Source: Syntrophaceae bacterium
Lineage (GTDB): Bacteria > Desulfobacterota > Syntrophia > Syntrophales > Smithellaceae
DNA: 32,543 nucleotides
Assembly: GCA_016928765.1 (NCBI GenBank)
Contig: JAFGKC010000148.1
Span: 1 to 32,543 of the forward strand
Direction: 5' to 3'
The notes below the pieces were generated by a model. The model did no database searches. It was not told where the DNA came from and was given only the letters and a program-made list of their open reading frames with translations. A program made the position numbers and the translations under genes. Of this stretch, positions 1 to 10,143 are shown in pieces (the stretch's first letter is position 1; every line of letters starts with the position of its first letter).

Positions 1-105
1 GCCGGTTATCGTTTCTGGTGCGGGCCGACAATTGAAGAAGCGGATATCAAAAACGCGTTGGCGGAGCTGGAAAAAGTTTTCAACGAAAAGATCAAAAGCC
101 TTTAA
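1..105 (+). CDS. C-terminal end of an aminotransferase, probably phosphoserine aminotransferase (truncated by window start)
   Basis: Frame 1 reads AGYRFWCGPTIEEADIKNALAELEKVFNEKIKSL* with stop at 103-105. The RFWCGPT...DI..AL..L motif resembles the C-terminus of SerC-type class V aminotransferases, and serA lies nearby. Confidence 0.55.
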   Translation, partial: AGYRFWCGPTIEEADIKNALAELEKVFNEKIKSL

Positions 106-171
106 TTCCGGTTCGGATATTTTAGATAAATTACGAAAATTACCAAACGTGATTTTCAGGGCACCTATTAA

Positions 172-1491
<1,320 letters not shown>

Positions 1492-1662
1492 AGCCACCTC
1501 TTTTTTTCGAGAGCTTGCTCCAAGTTAGCCAAATATTACTAAAAAACAGATTTTGTTTTTTTGGAAGCAATTTTGGCCCTGCGGCAGCCAGCTATCTGTA
1601 ACTATGCTTGATAACAGATAAAAATCGGCGGCATCCATCAATAATTTTTGGCCAAGATTCCC

Positions 1663-1691
1663 TTGACACATGTAGACGCCCACTTTATACT
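1663..1691 (+). promoter_or_regulatory. Candidate sigma70 promoter (TTGACA, 17 nt, TATACT)
   Basis: TTGACA at 1663-1668, 17-nt spacer, TATACT at 1686-1691, upstream of the serA-like gene. Confidence 0.6.
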
Positions 1692-1710
1692 TCACGCCGC
1701 GAAACTAAAA

Positions 1711-1742
1711 GTCCTTATAAAAACTCATAAGGACAATTTTTT
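1711..1742 (+). terminator. Hairpin plus T-tract in the serA leader (terminator/attenuator-like)
   Basis: GTCCTTAT (1711-1718) pairs with ATAAGGAC (1727-1734), followed by AATTTTTT. Confidence 0.55.
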
Positions 1743-1828
1743 GACAACAGGCTTAAGCAAAGTAAGTATTCGATTTTATCGTAATACTCTCTAATAAAAA
1801 TTAGCGGAAAGAAACAGGAGGTTTTTTT

Positions 1829-2989
1829 ATGTATCGGATTGATTTGTTAAACAAAATTTCGGAAAAAGGCTTGAGCATTTTTACCGATAAATATGAGTAT
1901 CGCGCTGATATGCCAGATCCGGACGGAATCATGGTGAGAAGCAAGGAAATGAAAGACATGGCCCTGCCGTCAAGCGTGAAAGCGATCGCCCGCGCGGGCG
2001 CCGGCGTCAATAATATCCCCATCGATAAATGTTCGGAGAAAGGCATTGTTGTTTTTAATACTCCGGGAGCGAACGCGAACGGCGTGAAAGAACTGGTTAT
2101 ATTAGGCATGATCATGGCGGCGCGTAATGCTGCCGATGGTATCGTCTGGGCCAAAGGTCTTGTGGGCGAAGGCGATAAGGTTCCCGATCTGATCGAAAAA
2201 GGAAAATCAAAATTTGTCGGCACCGAAATCCAGGGCAAGACGCTGGGAGTAGTTGGCTTAGGCGCTATCGGCACGATGGTGGCCAACGCTGCTGATTCCC
2301 TGGGTATGGAAGTTTGGGGATTCGATCCATTCTTATCAATCGAGGCGGCATGGAAACTTTCCCGTACCATTAAGAAGGCTCCGAACCTGGATCGTCTGTT
2401 GGCTGAATCCGACTATATTTCTCTGCATGTCCCTCAAAACAAGGACACCAAGGGCTTGATTAATTCCGGCAAGTTCGCGATTATGAAAAAAGGCGTGGTG
2501 CTTTTAAACTTCGCCCGGGGCGGCCTTGTGGATACCGCGTCTCTGAAGAAGGCGATTGCTGAAGGCATTGTGAGATGCTATGTGACCGACTTCCCGGATG
2601 AAGAAGTTATTAAAACTGAAAAAGTTATCGGCATCCCGCACCTGGGCGCTTCCACCGAAGAATCCGAGGAAAACTGCGCTATCATGGCCGCTTTGCAGTT
2701 AATGGATTTTCTGGAAAACGGGAACATCAAAAACTCGGTTAACTTCCCGGAATGCAATCTCGACAGAAACGGCAAAAAAAGAATCACCATTACCAACCAG
2801 AATATGCCGGGCATGATTGAGAAGATAACGAAAATGCTGGCGGAAAATAAGCTTAACGTAGCGAATATGATCAACAAGAGCAAAGGAAATCTGGCCTACA
2901 ATATCATTGATCTGGAAGGCGACGTAGACGAAGGCCTTGTTAAAAAAATCCAGGCTATTGATGGTGTTGTGGCGGTAAGGGTGCTTTAG
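1829..2989 (+). CDS. serA: D-3-phosphoglycerate dehydrogenase family protein with C-terminal ACT domain
   Basis: 386 aa; GxGxxG Rossmann motif (VVGLGAIGTMVANAA), LHVPQNKDTKGLIN, NFARGGLVD, IPHLGASTEESEENCA, and a C-terminal ACT-like segment (ITNQNMPGMIEKITKMLAENKLNVANM). RBS AGGAGG at 1817. Confidence 0.9.
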   Translation: MYRIDLLNKISEKGLSIFTDKYEYRADMPDPDGIMVRSKEMKDMALPSSVKAIARAGAGVNNIPIDKCSEKGIVVFNTPGANANGVKELVILGMIMAARNAADGIVWAKGLVGEGDKVPDLIEKGKSKFVGTEIQGKTLGVVGLGAIGTMVANAADSLGMEVWGFDPFLSIEAAWKLSRTIKKAPNLDRLLAESDYISLHVPQNKDTKGLINSGKFAIMKKGVVLLNFARGGLVDTASLKKAIAEGIVRCYVTDFPDEEVIKTEKVIGIPHLGASTEESEENCAIMAALQLMDFLENGNIKNSVNFPECNLDRNGKKRITITNQNMPGMIEKITKMLAENKLNVANMINKSKGNLAYNIIDLEGDVDEGLVKKIQAIDGVVAVRVL

Positions 2990-3127
2990 TTTTTTAAAAA
3001 AGCGCTCGTGCCAGACGGGATATAGTTTTTCCACAGAGCCTTTTCCTGATTGAAATCGTATCAGTTTCTCCTTGACACTCGCCGGAGTTGCTGTTAATAG
3101 GGCACGTCCAAAAATAATGACTTAAGT

Positions 3128-3202
3128 GGGCCGTTAGCTCAGCGGTAGAGCAGCGGACTTTTAATCCGTTGGCCGCGGGTTCAATCCCCGCACGGCCCAC
3201 CA
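3128..3202 (+). tRNA. tRNA-Lys (anticodon TTT), CCA encoded
   Basis: GGGCCGT/ACGGCCC acceptor stem, TAGCTCAGCGGTAGAGC D-arm, CGGACTTTTAATCCG anticodon arm, GCGGGTTCAATCCCCGC T-arm, 3' CCA. Confidence 0.96.
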
Positions 3203-3208
3203 TTTACG

Positions 3209-3236
3209 AAAGGCTTCCTCAAGGGAAGCCTTTTTT
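3209..3236 (+). terminator. Rho-independent terminator after tRNA-Lys
   Basis: AAGGCTTCC...GGGAAGCCTT hairpin followed by a T-run. Confidence 0.8.
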
Positions 3237-3349
3237 ATTAGTGTTTCGTTTCGGCTAATTATTTCTTTTAAAATACTTTCAAATAACGTATTGTTAAAAA
3301 AATAAAGGTGATTTGTATTTTTTGGTAAAAAAAAGAAAGGAGGATGGTT

Positions 3350-3592
3350 ATGGACATTTTAACACTGCGTGATTTTTTTATGTGGTGCACGATTATCAAC
3401 GGGGGATTATTAATTGTCTCGTTTTTAATCTGCGGCTTTGCTGGTGACTGGGTCTATAAAATGCACAGCCGGTGGTTTAAAATCCCCCGTAAATCATTCG
3501 ATTCGATACTTTATTGTTTTCTCGGCGCAATGAAAATACTTGTGCTTACGCTGAATCTGGTTCCTTATATCGCGCTGGTGATTATAACCTGA
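3350..3592 (+). CDS. Small two-TM membrane protein (DUF6868-like)
   Basis: About 80 aa (MDILTLRDFFMWCTIINGGLLIVSFLI...HSRWFKI...FNLVPYIAL-like). AAAGGAGG RBS at about 3336-3343 favours the ATG at 3350 over 3344. Family name is from memory. Confidence 0.6.
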   Translation: MDILTLRDFFMWCTIINGGLLIVSFLICGFAGDWVYKMHSRWFKIPRKSFDSILYCFLGAMKILVLTLNLVPYIALVIIT

Positions 3593-3606
3593 GGCGGGAA
3601 ATTTCA

Positions 3607-4029
3607 ATGGATGAAAAAATCAGGAAAGCCATTTTACAGAAAGTAGCGCAGGAGCCTTTTGCTAAAAAACTAGGCCTGAAACTTATTAAAGTTGATGAAG
3701 GCTACGCCAAAGTGGAAATGGTTTTTACTGACGACTTGGAAAATATGTTTGGCATGGCGCACGGCGGGGCTATTTTTTCGCTGATCGACGCGGCTTTTGA
3801 AGTTGCCTCCAATTCTCACGGCACAATGTCCGTGGCTTTAAATATGAATATAAATTATCTGGCTTCGCCGCCAAAAGGCGCAAAGCTTACCGCTGAAGCG
3901 AAAGAAATCAACAAAACAAAAAAAACTGCTGTTTATGATATTCGCGCTGTCGATGATAAGGGCAAACTTTTAGCCTCCTGCCAGGCTTTGGTTTATCGCC
4001 TGGAAAAACCTCTGCCTTTTCTGGAATAA
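3607..4029 (+). CDS. PaaI-type hotdog-fold thioesterase
   Basis: The ORF track extends upstream to 3514, but the natural start is MDEKIRKAILQKV at 3607. Motif NMFGMAHGGAIFSLIDAAFEVASNS is typical of PaaI/YigI hotdog thioesterases. Confidence 0.85.
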   Translation: MDEKIRKAILQKVAQEPFAKKLGLKLIKVDEGYAKVEMVFTDDLENMFGMAHGGAIFSLIDAAFEVASNSHGTMSVALNMNINYLASPPKGAKLTAEAKEINKTKKTAVYDIRAVDDKGKLLASCQALVYRLEKPLPFLE

Positions 4030-4061
4030 TTAAATAGAAAAAAGCGGATTAACTTTAAACA

Positions 4062-4095
4062 AAAAAGCCCCCGAAGATTACTTCGGGGGCTTTTT
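4062..4095. terminator. Bidirectional terminator between convergent genes
   Basis: AAAAAGCCCCCGAAG-ATTA-CTTCGGGGGCTTTTT. Confidence 0.9.
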
Positions 4096-4116
4096 CTAAA
4101 CGTGCTGAAAATTATT

Positions 4117-5979
4117 TTACTGGGGCAGGGCTCCGGTAAATATTTCGTCAAAAGCCTCAATCACCGCCTGCTCGCCAGATGTTATATAATCCAGGTAGCC
4201 TTGGAAATGTTTGAATTCTGAACCCAGATAGAAACGGGCGGATAAAACTCTTCCATAGTAGAACGCGGCTTCCATGTTGTCTTTGACCAGATTCACTACT
4301 TTTTCTCCGGCAATATCACCGGCGATTGCTTTCAGCTTCGGTATCGTGACGGTCATTGACCACAAATGCATCCAGGCGTGTGCCAGCATGCGCATAGCAT
4401 TTTGCAGCGGTGTGGCAATAGCCAGAATATCGAGCATCTTTTTCTGATCGCGCAACTCGGCCAGTTTCTTTACCGTGGCATCCATTTTGGTAACGCCGTC
4501 GCGGACAGCGGCCACATATTTTTCATCCACAATGCCCTTGGCTTTTTCTATTGTCTCGGCGATTTTTTTCTTGAAAACACTGTAGTTGTACATTTCCGGA
4601 TTCATGAGAAGTTTTCGCATGGTTAGGTCCATGGACTGAATGCCGTTGGTGCCTTCGTAAATCGCCAGGATTTTACAGTCGCGCGCGAACTGCTCCACCG
4701 GGTATTCCGAGCAGTAACCGTAGCCGCCGTAAACTTGCATCGCTTCGGAGGTGACCAGCCACGCAAGATCGGTGTTGCCTGCTTTGCAAAGAGGAATCAG
4801 GAAATCCAACATTGCCTTAGCCTCTTTGGCTTTTTCTCCCTGTTCCACATGGCTTAAATCACCGGAAATAGCGGCCAATAAGGTCAGCATTCTCATGGCC
4901 TCAACCTGAGACTTCATCCACAAAAGCATTCTTTTTACATCGGGATGTTTGATAATCAGGGCGGGAGCGCCGCCTTTTGCCGCGGGGTCTGAACCCTGAA
5001 TTCTGTTTTTCGCGTAAGTTATCGAATGCATGTAAGCGGCGCTGCAACAGCCGGATGCCTGGTTCGCCACGTCAAGACGCGCTTCATTCATCATCTGGAA
5101 CATAATTTTCATGCCCTGGCGTTCTTCGCCTAAAAGCCAGCCCACGCACTTGCCGTTATCGCCTAAACTGAGCGAACAGGTAGCGGAACCCTTGATACCC
5201 ATTTTGTGTTCGATGCCGGAGGTCATGATGTCGTTTCGTTCGCCCAAGCTGCCATCGGGTTTGACGTGATATTTCGGCACGATGAAGATCGATATGCCGG
5301 GCGTGCCGGGAGGATCACCCTCAATGCGCGCCAGTACCGGATGAATGATGTTTTCGAACATGTCGTTATCGCCGGCGGTGATGAATATTTTCTGGCCGGT
5401 TAAAAGGTAGGTTCCGTCGGCCTGTTTGACCGCTTTTGTTTTTAGCGCGCCGACGTCCGAACCGGCGCCCGGTTCAGTTAAGCACATCGTGCCTCCCCAC
5501 TGGCCCGATACCATTTTTTCCAGGTAGATTTTTTTCAGTTCGTCAGAACCAAAGTTTTCGATAAGTCTGGACGCGCCCCCTTTTAGCGTATCATAAGTAA
5601 TGAACGCCACGGCGGCGGCGGAGAAATAGTCCATGATTGCCCGGCAGACGACCTCAGGCATGCCTGTGCCGCCCCATTCGGGATCGTTGCCCAGGCCGGA
5701 AAAGCCGGATTCCCTGTAAAGGTTCATTGCTGCTTTGTAGCCTTCAGGAACGGTGACTGTTTTGGTTTTGGGGTCATATTTTGCGCCGGTTTTGTCAGCT
5801 TCAGCGTTCGCCGGATAAACCTGCTCCACGGCAAGCTGTTCCGCCAGCTCCAGCGTGGCCTCGTAAGTGTCACGGTCGAAGCCGGAAAACTTTTCGTATT
5901 TACTTAACTTGTCTGCTTCCAGGATTTCGAAAAGTACAAACCTTACATCTCTTGAATCAACTAACGGATTTAATGCCAT
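4117..5979 (-). CDS. Acyl-CoA dehydrogenase, long form with C-terminal extension
   Basis: 620 aa; MCLTEPGAGSDVGALKTKA, TGQKIFITAGDND, EARLDVANQASGCC, QVYGGYGYCSEYPVEQFARDCKILAIYEGTNGIQSMDL. Confidence 0.93.
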   Translation of the reverse strand: MALNPLVDSRDVRFVLFEILEADKLSKYEKFSGFDRDTYEATLELAEQLAVEQVYPANAEADKTGAKYDPKTKTVTVPEGYKAAMNLYRESGFSGLGNDPEWGGTGMPEVVCRAIMDYFSAAAVAFITYDTLKGGASRLIENFGSDELKKIYLEKMVSGQWGGTMCLTEPGAGSDVGALKTKAVKQADGTYLLTGQKIFITAGDNDMFENIIHPVLARIEGDPPGTPGISIFIVPKYHVKPDGSLGERNDIMTSGIEHKMGIKGSATCSLSLGDNGKCVGWLLGEERQGMKIMFQMMNEARLDVANQASGCCSAAYMHSITYAKNRIQGSDPAAKGGAPALIIKHPDVKRMLLWMKSQVEAMRMLTLLAAISGDLSHVEQGEKAKEAKAMLDFLIPLCKAGNTDLAWLVTSEAMQVYGGYGYCSEYPVEQFARDCKILAIYEGTNGIQSMDLTMRKLLMNPEMYNYSVFKKKIAETIEKAKGIVDEKYVAAVRDGVTKMDATVKKLAELRDQKKMLDILAIATPLQNAMRMLAHAWMHLWSMTVTIPKLKAIAGDIAGEKVVNLVKDNMEAAFYYGRVLSARFYLGSEFKHFQGYLDYITSGEQAVIEAFDEIFTGALPQ

Positions 5980-6359
5980 AACACACTCCTCAAATTATTT
6001 AATTATTGTCCTATTTGAAACGCTGCCTGAATTTAAATTTTATATCAGGAAACAAAAGGTCGCAAATATCTGACAATTTACAAATCACAGAACTAGCGGT
6101 CATAAACAATACAGCATTGTCAGTAAAAAAATCAAGAAAATCTTCTTATTTCTTGAACCCGGAACTTATCTATTTAATATTATAACAGTTTAGCACACGC
6201 CTTATTTATCCGGCAGCTGTTGTTCTGTAGCTTTTGCGGCAATTATATTCAGGACGCGAAAACTGTGATTCGCAGATTGATATTTAGTTATCTTGTGGCT
6301 ATGCTAAAGGCGATGTTTAGAATATTTAACTGAAGATACTAAAGATGACGGAGTGAGAA

Positions 6360-7964
6360 ATGAACATAGGCAGACTGGCGCAGGATAATATTCAAAGATT
6401 CGGAGAATATAAATTCTTTAATTACGAAGGGCGCTGGCATACCAACGTGCAGCTCAACATCGCGGCCAACCGGTTGGGCAACGCGCTCAAATCCCTGGGT
6501 GTGGAAAAAGGCGACAGGGTAGGCGTGCAACTGCTTAATTGCCCGGAGCTTATGCAGGCATTTTTCGCAGTTTTTAAAATCGGGGCGACATTAGTTCCGA
6601 TAAACCCTTCGCTGCGCGTCCATGAGCTTGCCTATTTGTATCAGGACGCTGGGTTGAAAGCTTTAATCAGCTCTCCTGATTATCTTGAACAGATAAGAGA
6701 AGCGCGACGCGACGCGCCACAGCTTACGCGTGTAATTTTAACGGGGAAGAAAATTCCTCGCGACGCGATATCCTACGGCAAGCTTATCAAACAGGGATCG
6801 GATGAATTGACCATTGAAGAAACAGACAATGATGATACTGCGGTTCTGATTTACACGGCCGGCACGACAGGAAATCCTAAAGGGGTGATGCTGACTCATT
6901 ATAACTGGTACACGCATGTCACCGGATATTATGAAACTGTTTTGCTGGATGCTTGGGGCGTGGTATCTAAAGGGACAATCAAAAATCGCGGTGACGGGCA
7001 AGATAAAGCCGCCATGAAGAAAAACGAAGTTTTCGGTGTCAAACGCAATAGAGTTTCGCTGATAACACTCCCGCTGTTTCATGGCTACGGAGTTTTTGCC
7101 TTGAATCTGGAATTTTTAACCGGCGGGAAACTGGTGTTAATGTCCCGCTGGGATGCCGAAGAGGCGATGAAGCGTATTGAAAAATATAGAATCACAGAAT
7201 TTCGGGGCGTGCCCACCATGTATATTCAACTGCTTAACCACCCCCAGGCGCACAAGTATGATTTGAGTTCGCTTGTAACCTGCATTTGCGGTTCCGCGCC
7301 GATGCCGCTTAGTGTGGCGCGTCAATGGAAGGCAAAATACGGTATCGACATCTGGGAAGGATACGGACTGAGCGAGGCAACCACAGTCAACTGCGGTAAT
7401 ATCGCGCAGCGAAGGCCGCCCAAATACGGCTCTATAGGCACCTGTTACCAAAAGTGCAACACGATAAAAATTTTTGATGAATCGGGCAAAGAATTGCCTG
7501 CCGGGCAAACAGGCGAGATTGTTATCAAAGGCCCCTGCGTGATGAAAGGTTACTGGAATAAGCCGGAGGAAACCGCCGCTGTCCTGAAAAACGGTTGGCT
7601 GCACACCGGCGACGTTGGTTATATGGATGAAGACGGATATCTTTATATAACTGACCGCAAAAAAGATCTGATTATCCGTGGCGGAGAAAATATTTATCCC
7701 AAAGAAATAGAAAATATTCTTCATCAGCATCCGGCAGTGCTGGAGGCGGGAGTTATCGGAATTCCCGACGCAGTTTACGGCGAGGCCGTCAAAGCTTTTG
7801 TTGTGCTTAAAAAGGAAGGCGCTGTTTCTTGTGAAGAGTTAATGAATTTCTGTAAAGAAAATATGCCGGCATACAAGAGGCCGAAAGTTATTCAGATGAT
7901 GAATGAGCTGCCCAAAAGCGCGGTAGGAAAAATTCTACGGCGTGAGTTAAGAAATATCGATTAA
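6360..7964 (+). CDS. AMP-dependent acyl-CoA synthetase/ligase
   Basis: 534 aa; ANL motifs YTAGTTGNPKGVMLTHYN, GYGLSEATTVNCGN, GWLHTGDVGYMDEDGYLYITDRKKDLIIRGGENIYPKEIE, PKSAVGKILRRELR. Confidence 0.94.
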   Translation: MNIGRLAQDNIQRFGEYKFFNYEGRWHTNVQLNIAANRLGNALKSLGVEKGDRVGVQLLNCPELMQAFFAVFKIGATLVPINPSLRVHELAYLYQDAGLKALISSPDYLEQIREARRDAPQLTRVILTGKKIPRDAISYGKLIKQGSDELTIEETDNDDTAVLIYTAGTTGNPKGVMLTHYNWYTHVTGYYETVLLDAWGVVSKGTIKNRGDGQDKAAMKKNEVFGVKRNRVSLITLPLFHGYGVFALNLEFLTGGKLVLMSRWDAEEAMKRIEKYRITEFRGVPTMYIQLLNHPQAHKYDLSSLVTCICGSAPMPLSVARQWKAKYGIDIWEGYGLSEATTVNCGNIAQRRPPKYGSIGTCYQKCNTIKIFDESGKELPAGQTGEIVIKGPCVMKGYWNKPEETAAVLKNGWLHTGDVGYMDEDGYLYITDRKKDLIIRGGENIYPKEIENILHQHPAVLEAGVIGIPDAVYGEAVKAFVVLKKEGAVSCEELMNFCKENMPAYKRPKVIQMMNELPKSAVGKILRRELRNID

Positions 7965-8050
7965 ATTAAAAAACAGAAACTCTGGCGGATGCTTTCTTAT
8001 ATTGAACGCATAAAGAATTAATGCTAGCTTAATCACTAAAAAAAACGAAA

Positions 8051-8860
8051 ATGGATTTTTTAGCTATGCGTATTTTTATTGGTAGCATTTTTTTGCTAGT
8101 GGGCGCGCTTCTTGTTTTTGCCTGTTCGCCGCCGCACATACAGAAGTATCGCGCTGATAATCCCGCTTCATCCGACGATGCCCAGGCACTATTTTTCGAT
8201 GCTTCTTCAAAAGGCGACATAATACAGGTTATGAAGTTGGTCGAAGAAAAAATCGTTTCTATTAACGCGCGTGATCGATTTGGCTGGACAGGTTTAATGT
8301 ACGCAGCGCGCTACGGACACGATGGGCTAATCGAGTATTTTTTAACTAATAAAATTAATATGAATGGCAAAGATGAAAAAGGACAAACCGCGTTGATGAT
8401 TGCCGCGAGCGCGGGAAACACGCAAGTTGTCAAATTTCTGTTGGAAAACGGTGCTGACGTAACCATTCAGGATTCTTATGGATATACTGCGCTGAAATGG
8501 GCAATTTACGATCATAGATGGGATTGTCTTGCCGTTTTAGTTAATATAAAAAAAACAATTAATATTCAAAATTCCGAAGGTGAAACGGCATTGCACCTTG
8601 CGGCGAACCTGCGTTACTATGACGCTGTTTTGTTGTTGCTGGCCAAAAGAGCAAATCCCAATATAAAAAATAAAAAAGGCGACACGCCGCTAATTATTGC
8701 CGCGGCTAATGGCGATAAAGCAATAGTGGAATTGCTTGTTTCTAAAAGGGCGAATGTGTTTTATAAAAATAATAAAGGTAAGACGGCACTTGCCGTAGCC
8801 CGGGATAATAACTATACGGAAATCGTAAATTACCTGATCAGGATAATGAAAAAACGATGA
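8051..8860 (+). CDS. Ankyrin-repeat lipoprotein
   Basis: 269 aa; lipobox-like LLVFACSPP near the N-terminus; about six ankyrin repeats (e.g. DEKGQTALMIAASAGNTQVVKFLLENGADVTIQ, SEGETALHLAANLRYYDAVLLLLAKRANPNIKN). Confidence 0.87.
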   Translation: MDFLAMRIFIGSIFLLVGALLVFACSPPHIQKYRADNPASSDDAQALFFDASSKGDIIQVMKLVEEKIVSINARDRFGWTGLMYAARYGHDGLIEYFLTNKINMNGKDEKGQTALMIAASAGNTQVVKFLLENGADVTIQDSYGYTALKWAIYDHRWDCLAVLVNIKKTINIQNSEGETALHLAANLRYYDAVLLLLAKRANPNIKNKKGDTPLIIAAANGDKAIVELLVSKRANVFYKNNKGKTALAVARDNNYTEIVNYLIRIMKKR

Positions 8861-10140
8861 ACAGGCTAAAAGGCTATCTCAGTATCATTTTCTTTGCTTT
8901 GGCGTTTTGCCTTACAGCATTTATTGCCGGCTGTAGTTATCTAAGCATGAGCCGTGAAGATAATACGGCTACGCGTTCTTATTTTTATGGTGGAGAACAA
9001 AATCTCACCTATAATTGCGCGGTCATTAAAGGCAAAGTTATTAGCCCCGATGTGGTTAAAAAGCCTAACCTGCTTATCGCTTATCCCCTGACGAGTAACG
9101 AAGGCGAATTAAACGATTATATTCTTCTCAACAGTACGAGCCCCTTCATGCTTTATTTATCTGAAGGGAAATATCACCTTTACACATTGACCGATTTTAA
9201 CAATGACGGTTTTTACACAGAGGACGAAGTTTCCGGTGTTTATGGCTCGCTTTCATCTCCCCGGGAAATAACCTTGCGTAAGGAAGGCTTGATCAAAGAC
9301 GTGGTGATTTACGCGGCGCAAAAAAATTCAGATAAAATTGTTTTTCCACGGCAAATAAGCATTGATGAAAAGCAGGCGAGAAATCAACTGACATACAGCG
9401 GGCAGGTATCAAAAATTTATGACGAAAAATTTTCTTTGCAAAATGGTTCAGCCGGCTGGTGGAATCCCACCGCTTTCATGAAGGCTTTTGGCGCGCGTAT
9501 CTATTTTATGGAAGAATATGACCCTAAAAAAATCCCTGTCCTTTTTGTGCACGGCGCGGAAGGCAGCCCCCAAAACTGGGTTTATTTTCTTATGCGTCTC
9601 GACCGTAGTCGTTATCAGCAATGGTTTTTTTATTATCCAGCGGGCATTCATCTTTCTTTGTCTTCACAGCTTCTTTACGATGAGTTAATGGAACTGCACG
9701 CAAAGCACGGGTTTAAGAATATGTGCATAGTCGCCCACAGTCTCGGGGGGCTGGTTACGCGGTCTCTTTTAACGACGTATAAATTCGATAAACAAAATAA
9801 TTTCATCAAGGTTTATATAACCCTGGCCACACCGTGGTCCGGTTTTGAAATGGCGGATGCCTCACAGAAGTATCAGCACAAAAGCCTACCAAGCTGGATG
9901 GATATAGGCGCGCAGAGTGTTTTTATCCGGCGTACCATGAACGCCAAACTGCCGCGGAATATCCGTTATTATCTTTTCTACGGAAAAAACGACATGGTTT
10001 GTGAAGGCCGGGCTTTGGATGATCGGGCGGTTTCAGATGCCAAAGAAACTCTCGGTTTCGATTGTGACCATAACTCAATTTTATCAGACCGTCATATTTT
10101 CAGAAAATTCAAAGATATTTTACAAAAAGAGTTTTACTGA
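8857..10140 (+). CDS. Lipoprotein alpha/beta hydrolase (lipase/esterase-like) with N-terminal domain containing an EF-hand-like loop
   Basis: 427 aa; lipobox TAFIAGCSYL; IPVLFVHGAEGSPQNW, nucleophile elbow VAHSLGGLV, downstream D and H candidates; DFNNDGFYTEDE loop. ATGA overlap with the ankyrin gene. Confidence 0.82.
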   Translation: MNRLKGYLSIIFFALAFCLTAFIAGCSYLSMSREDNTATRSYFYGGEQNLTYNCAVIKGKVISPDVVKKPNLLIAYPLTSNEGELNDYILLNSTSPFMLYLSEGKYHLYTLTDFNNDGFYTEDEVSGVYGSLSSPREITLRKEGLIKDVVIYAAQKNSDKIVFPRQISIDEKQARNQLTYSGQVSKIYDEKFSLQNGSAGWWNPTAFMKAFGARIYFMEEYDPKKIPVLFVHGAEGSPQNWVYFLMRLDRSRYQQWFFYYPAGIHLSLSSQLLYDELMELHAKHGFKNMCIVAHSLGGLVTRSLLTTYKFDKQNNFIKVYITLATPWSGFEMADASQKYQHKSLPSWMDIGAQSVFIRRTMNAKLPRNIRYYLFYGKNDMVCEGRALDDRAVSDAKETLGFDCDHNSILSDRHIFRKFKDILQKEFY

Positions 10141-10143
10141 TTC

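Noticed and set aside
1540-1563. A/T hairpin AAAAAACAGATTTTGTTTTTT after purA as terminator
   Set aside because: Stem is almost only A-T pairs; too weak to call with confidence.
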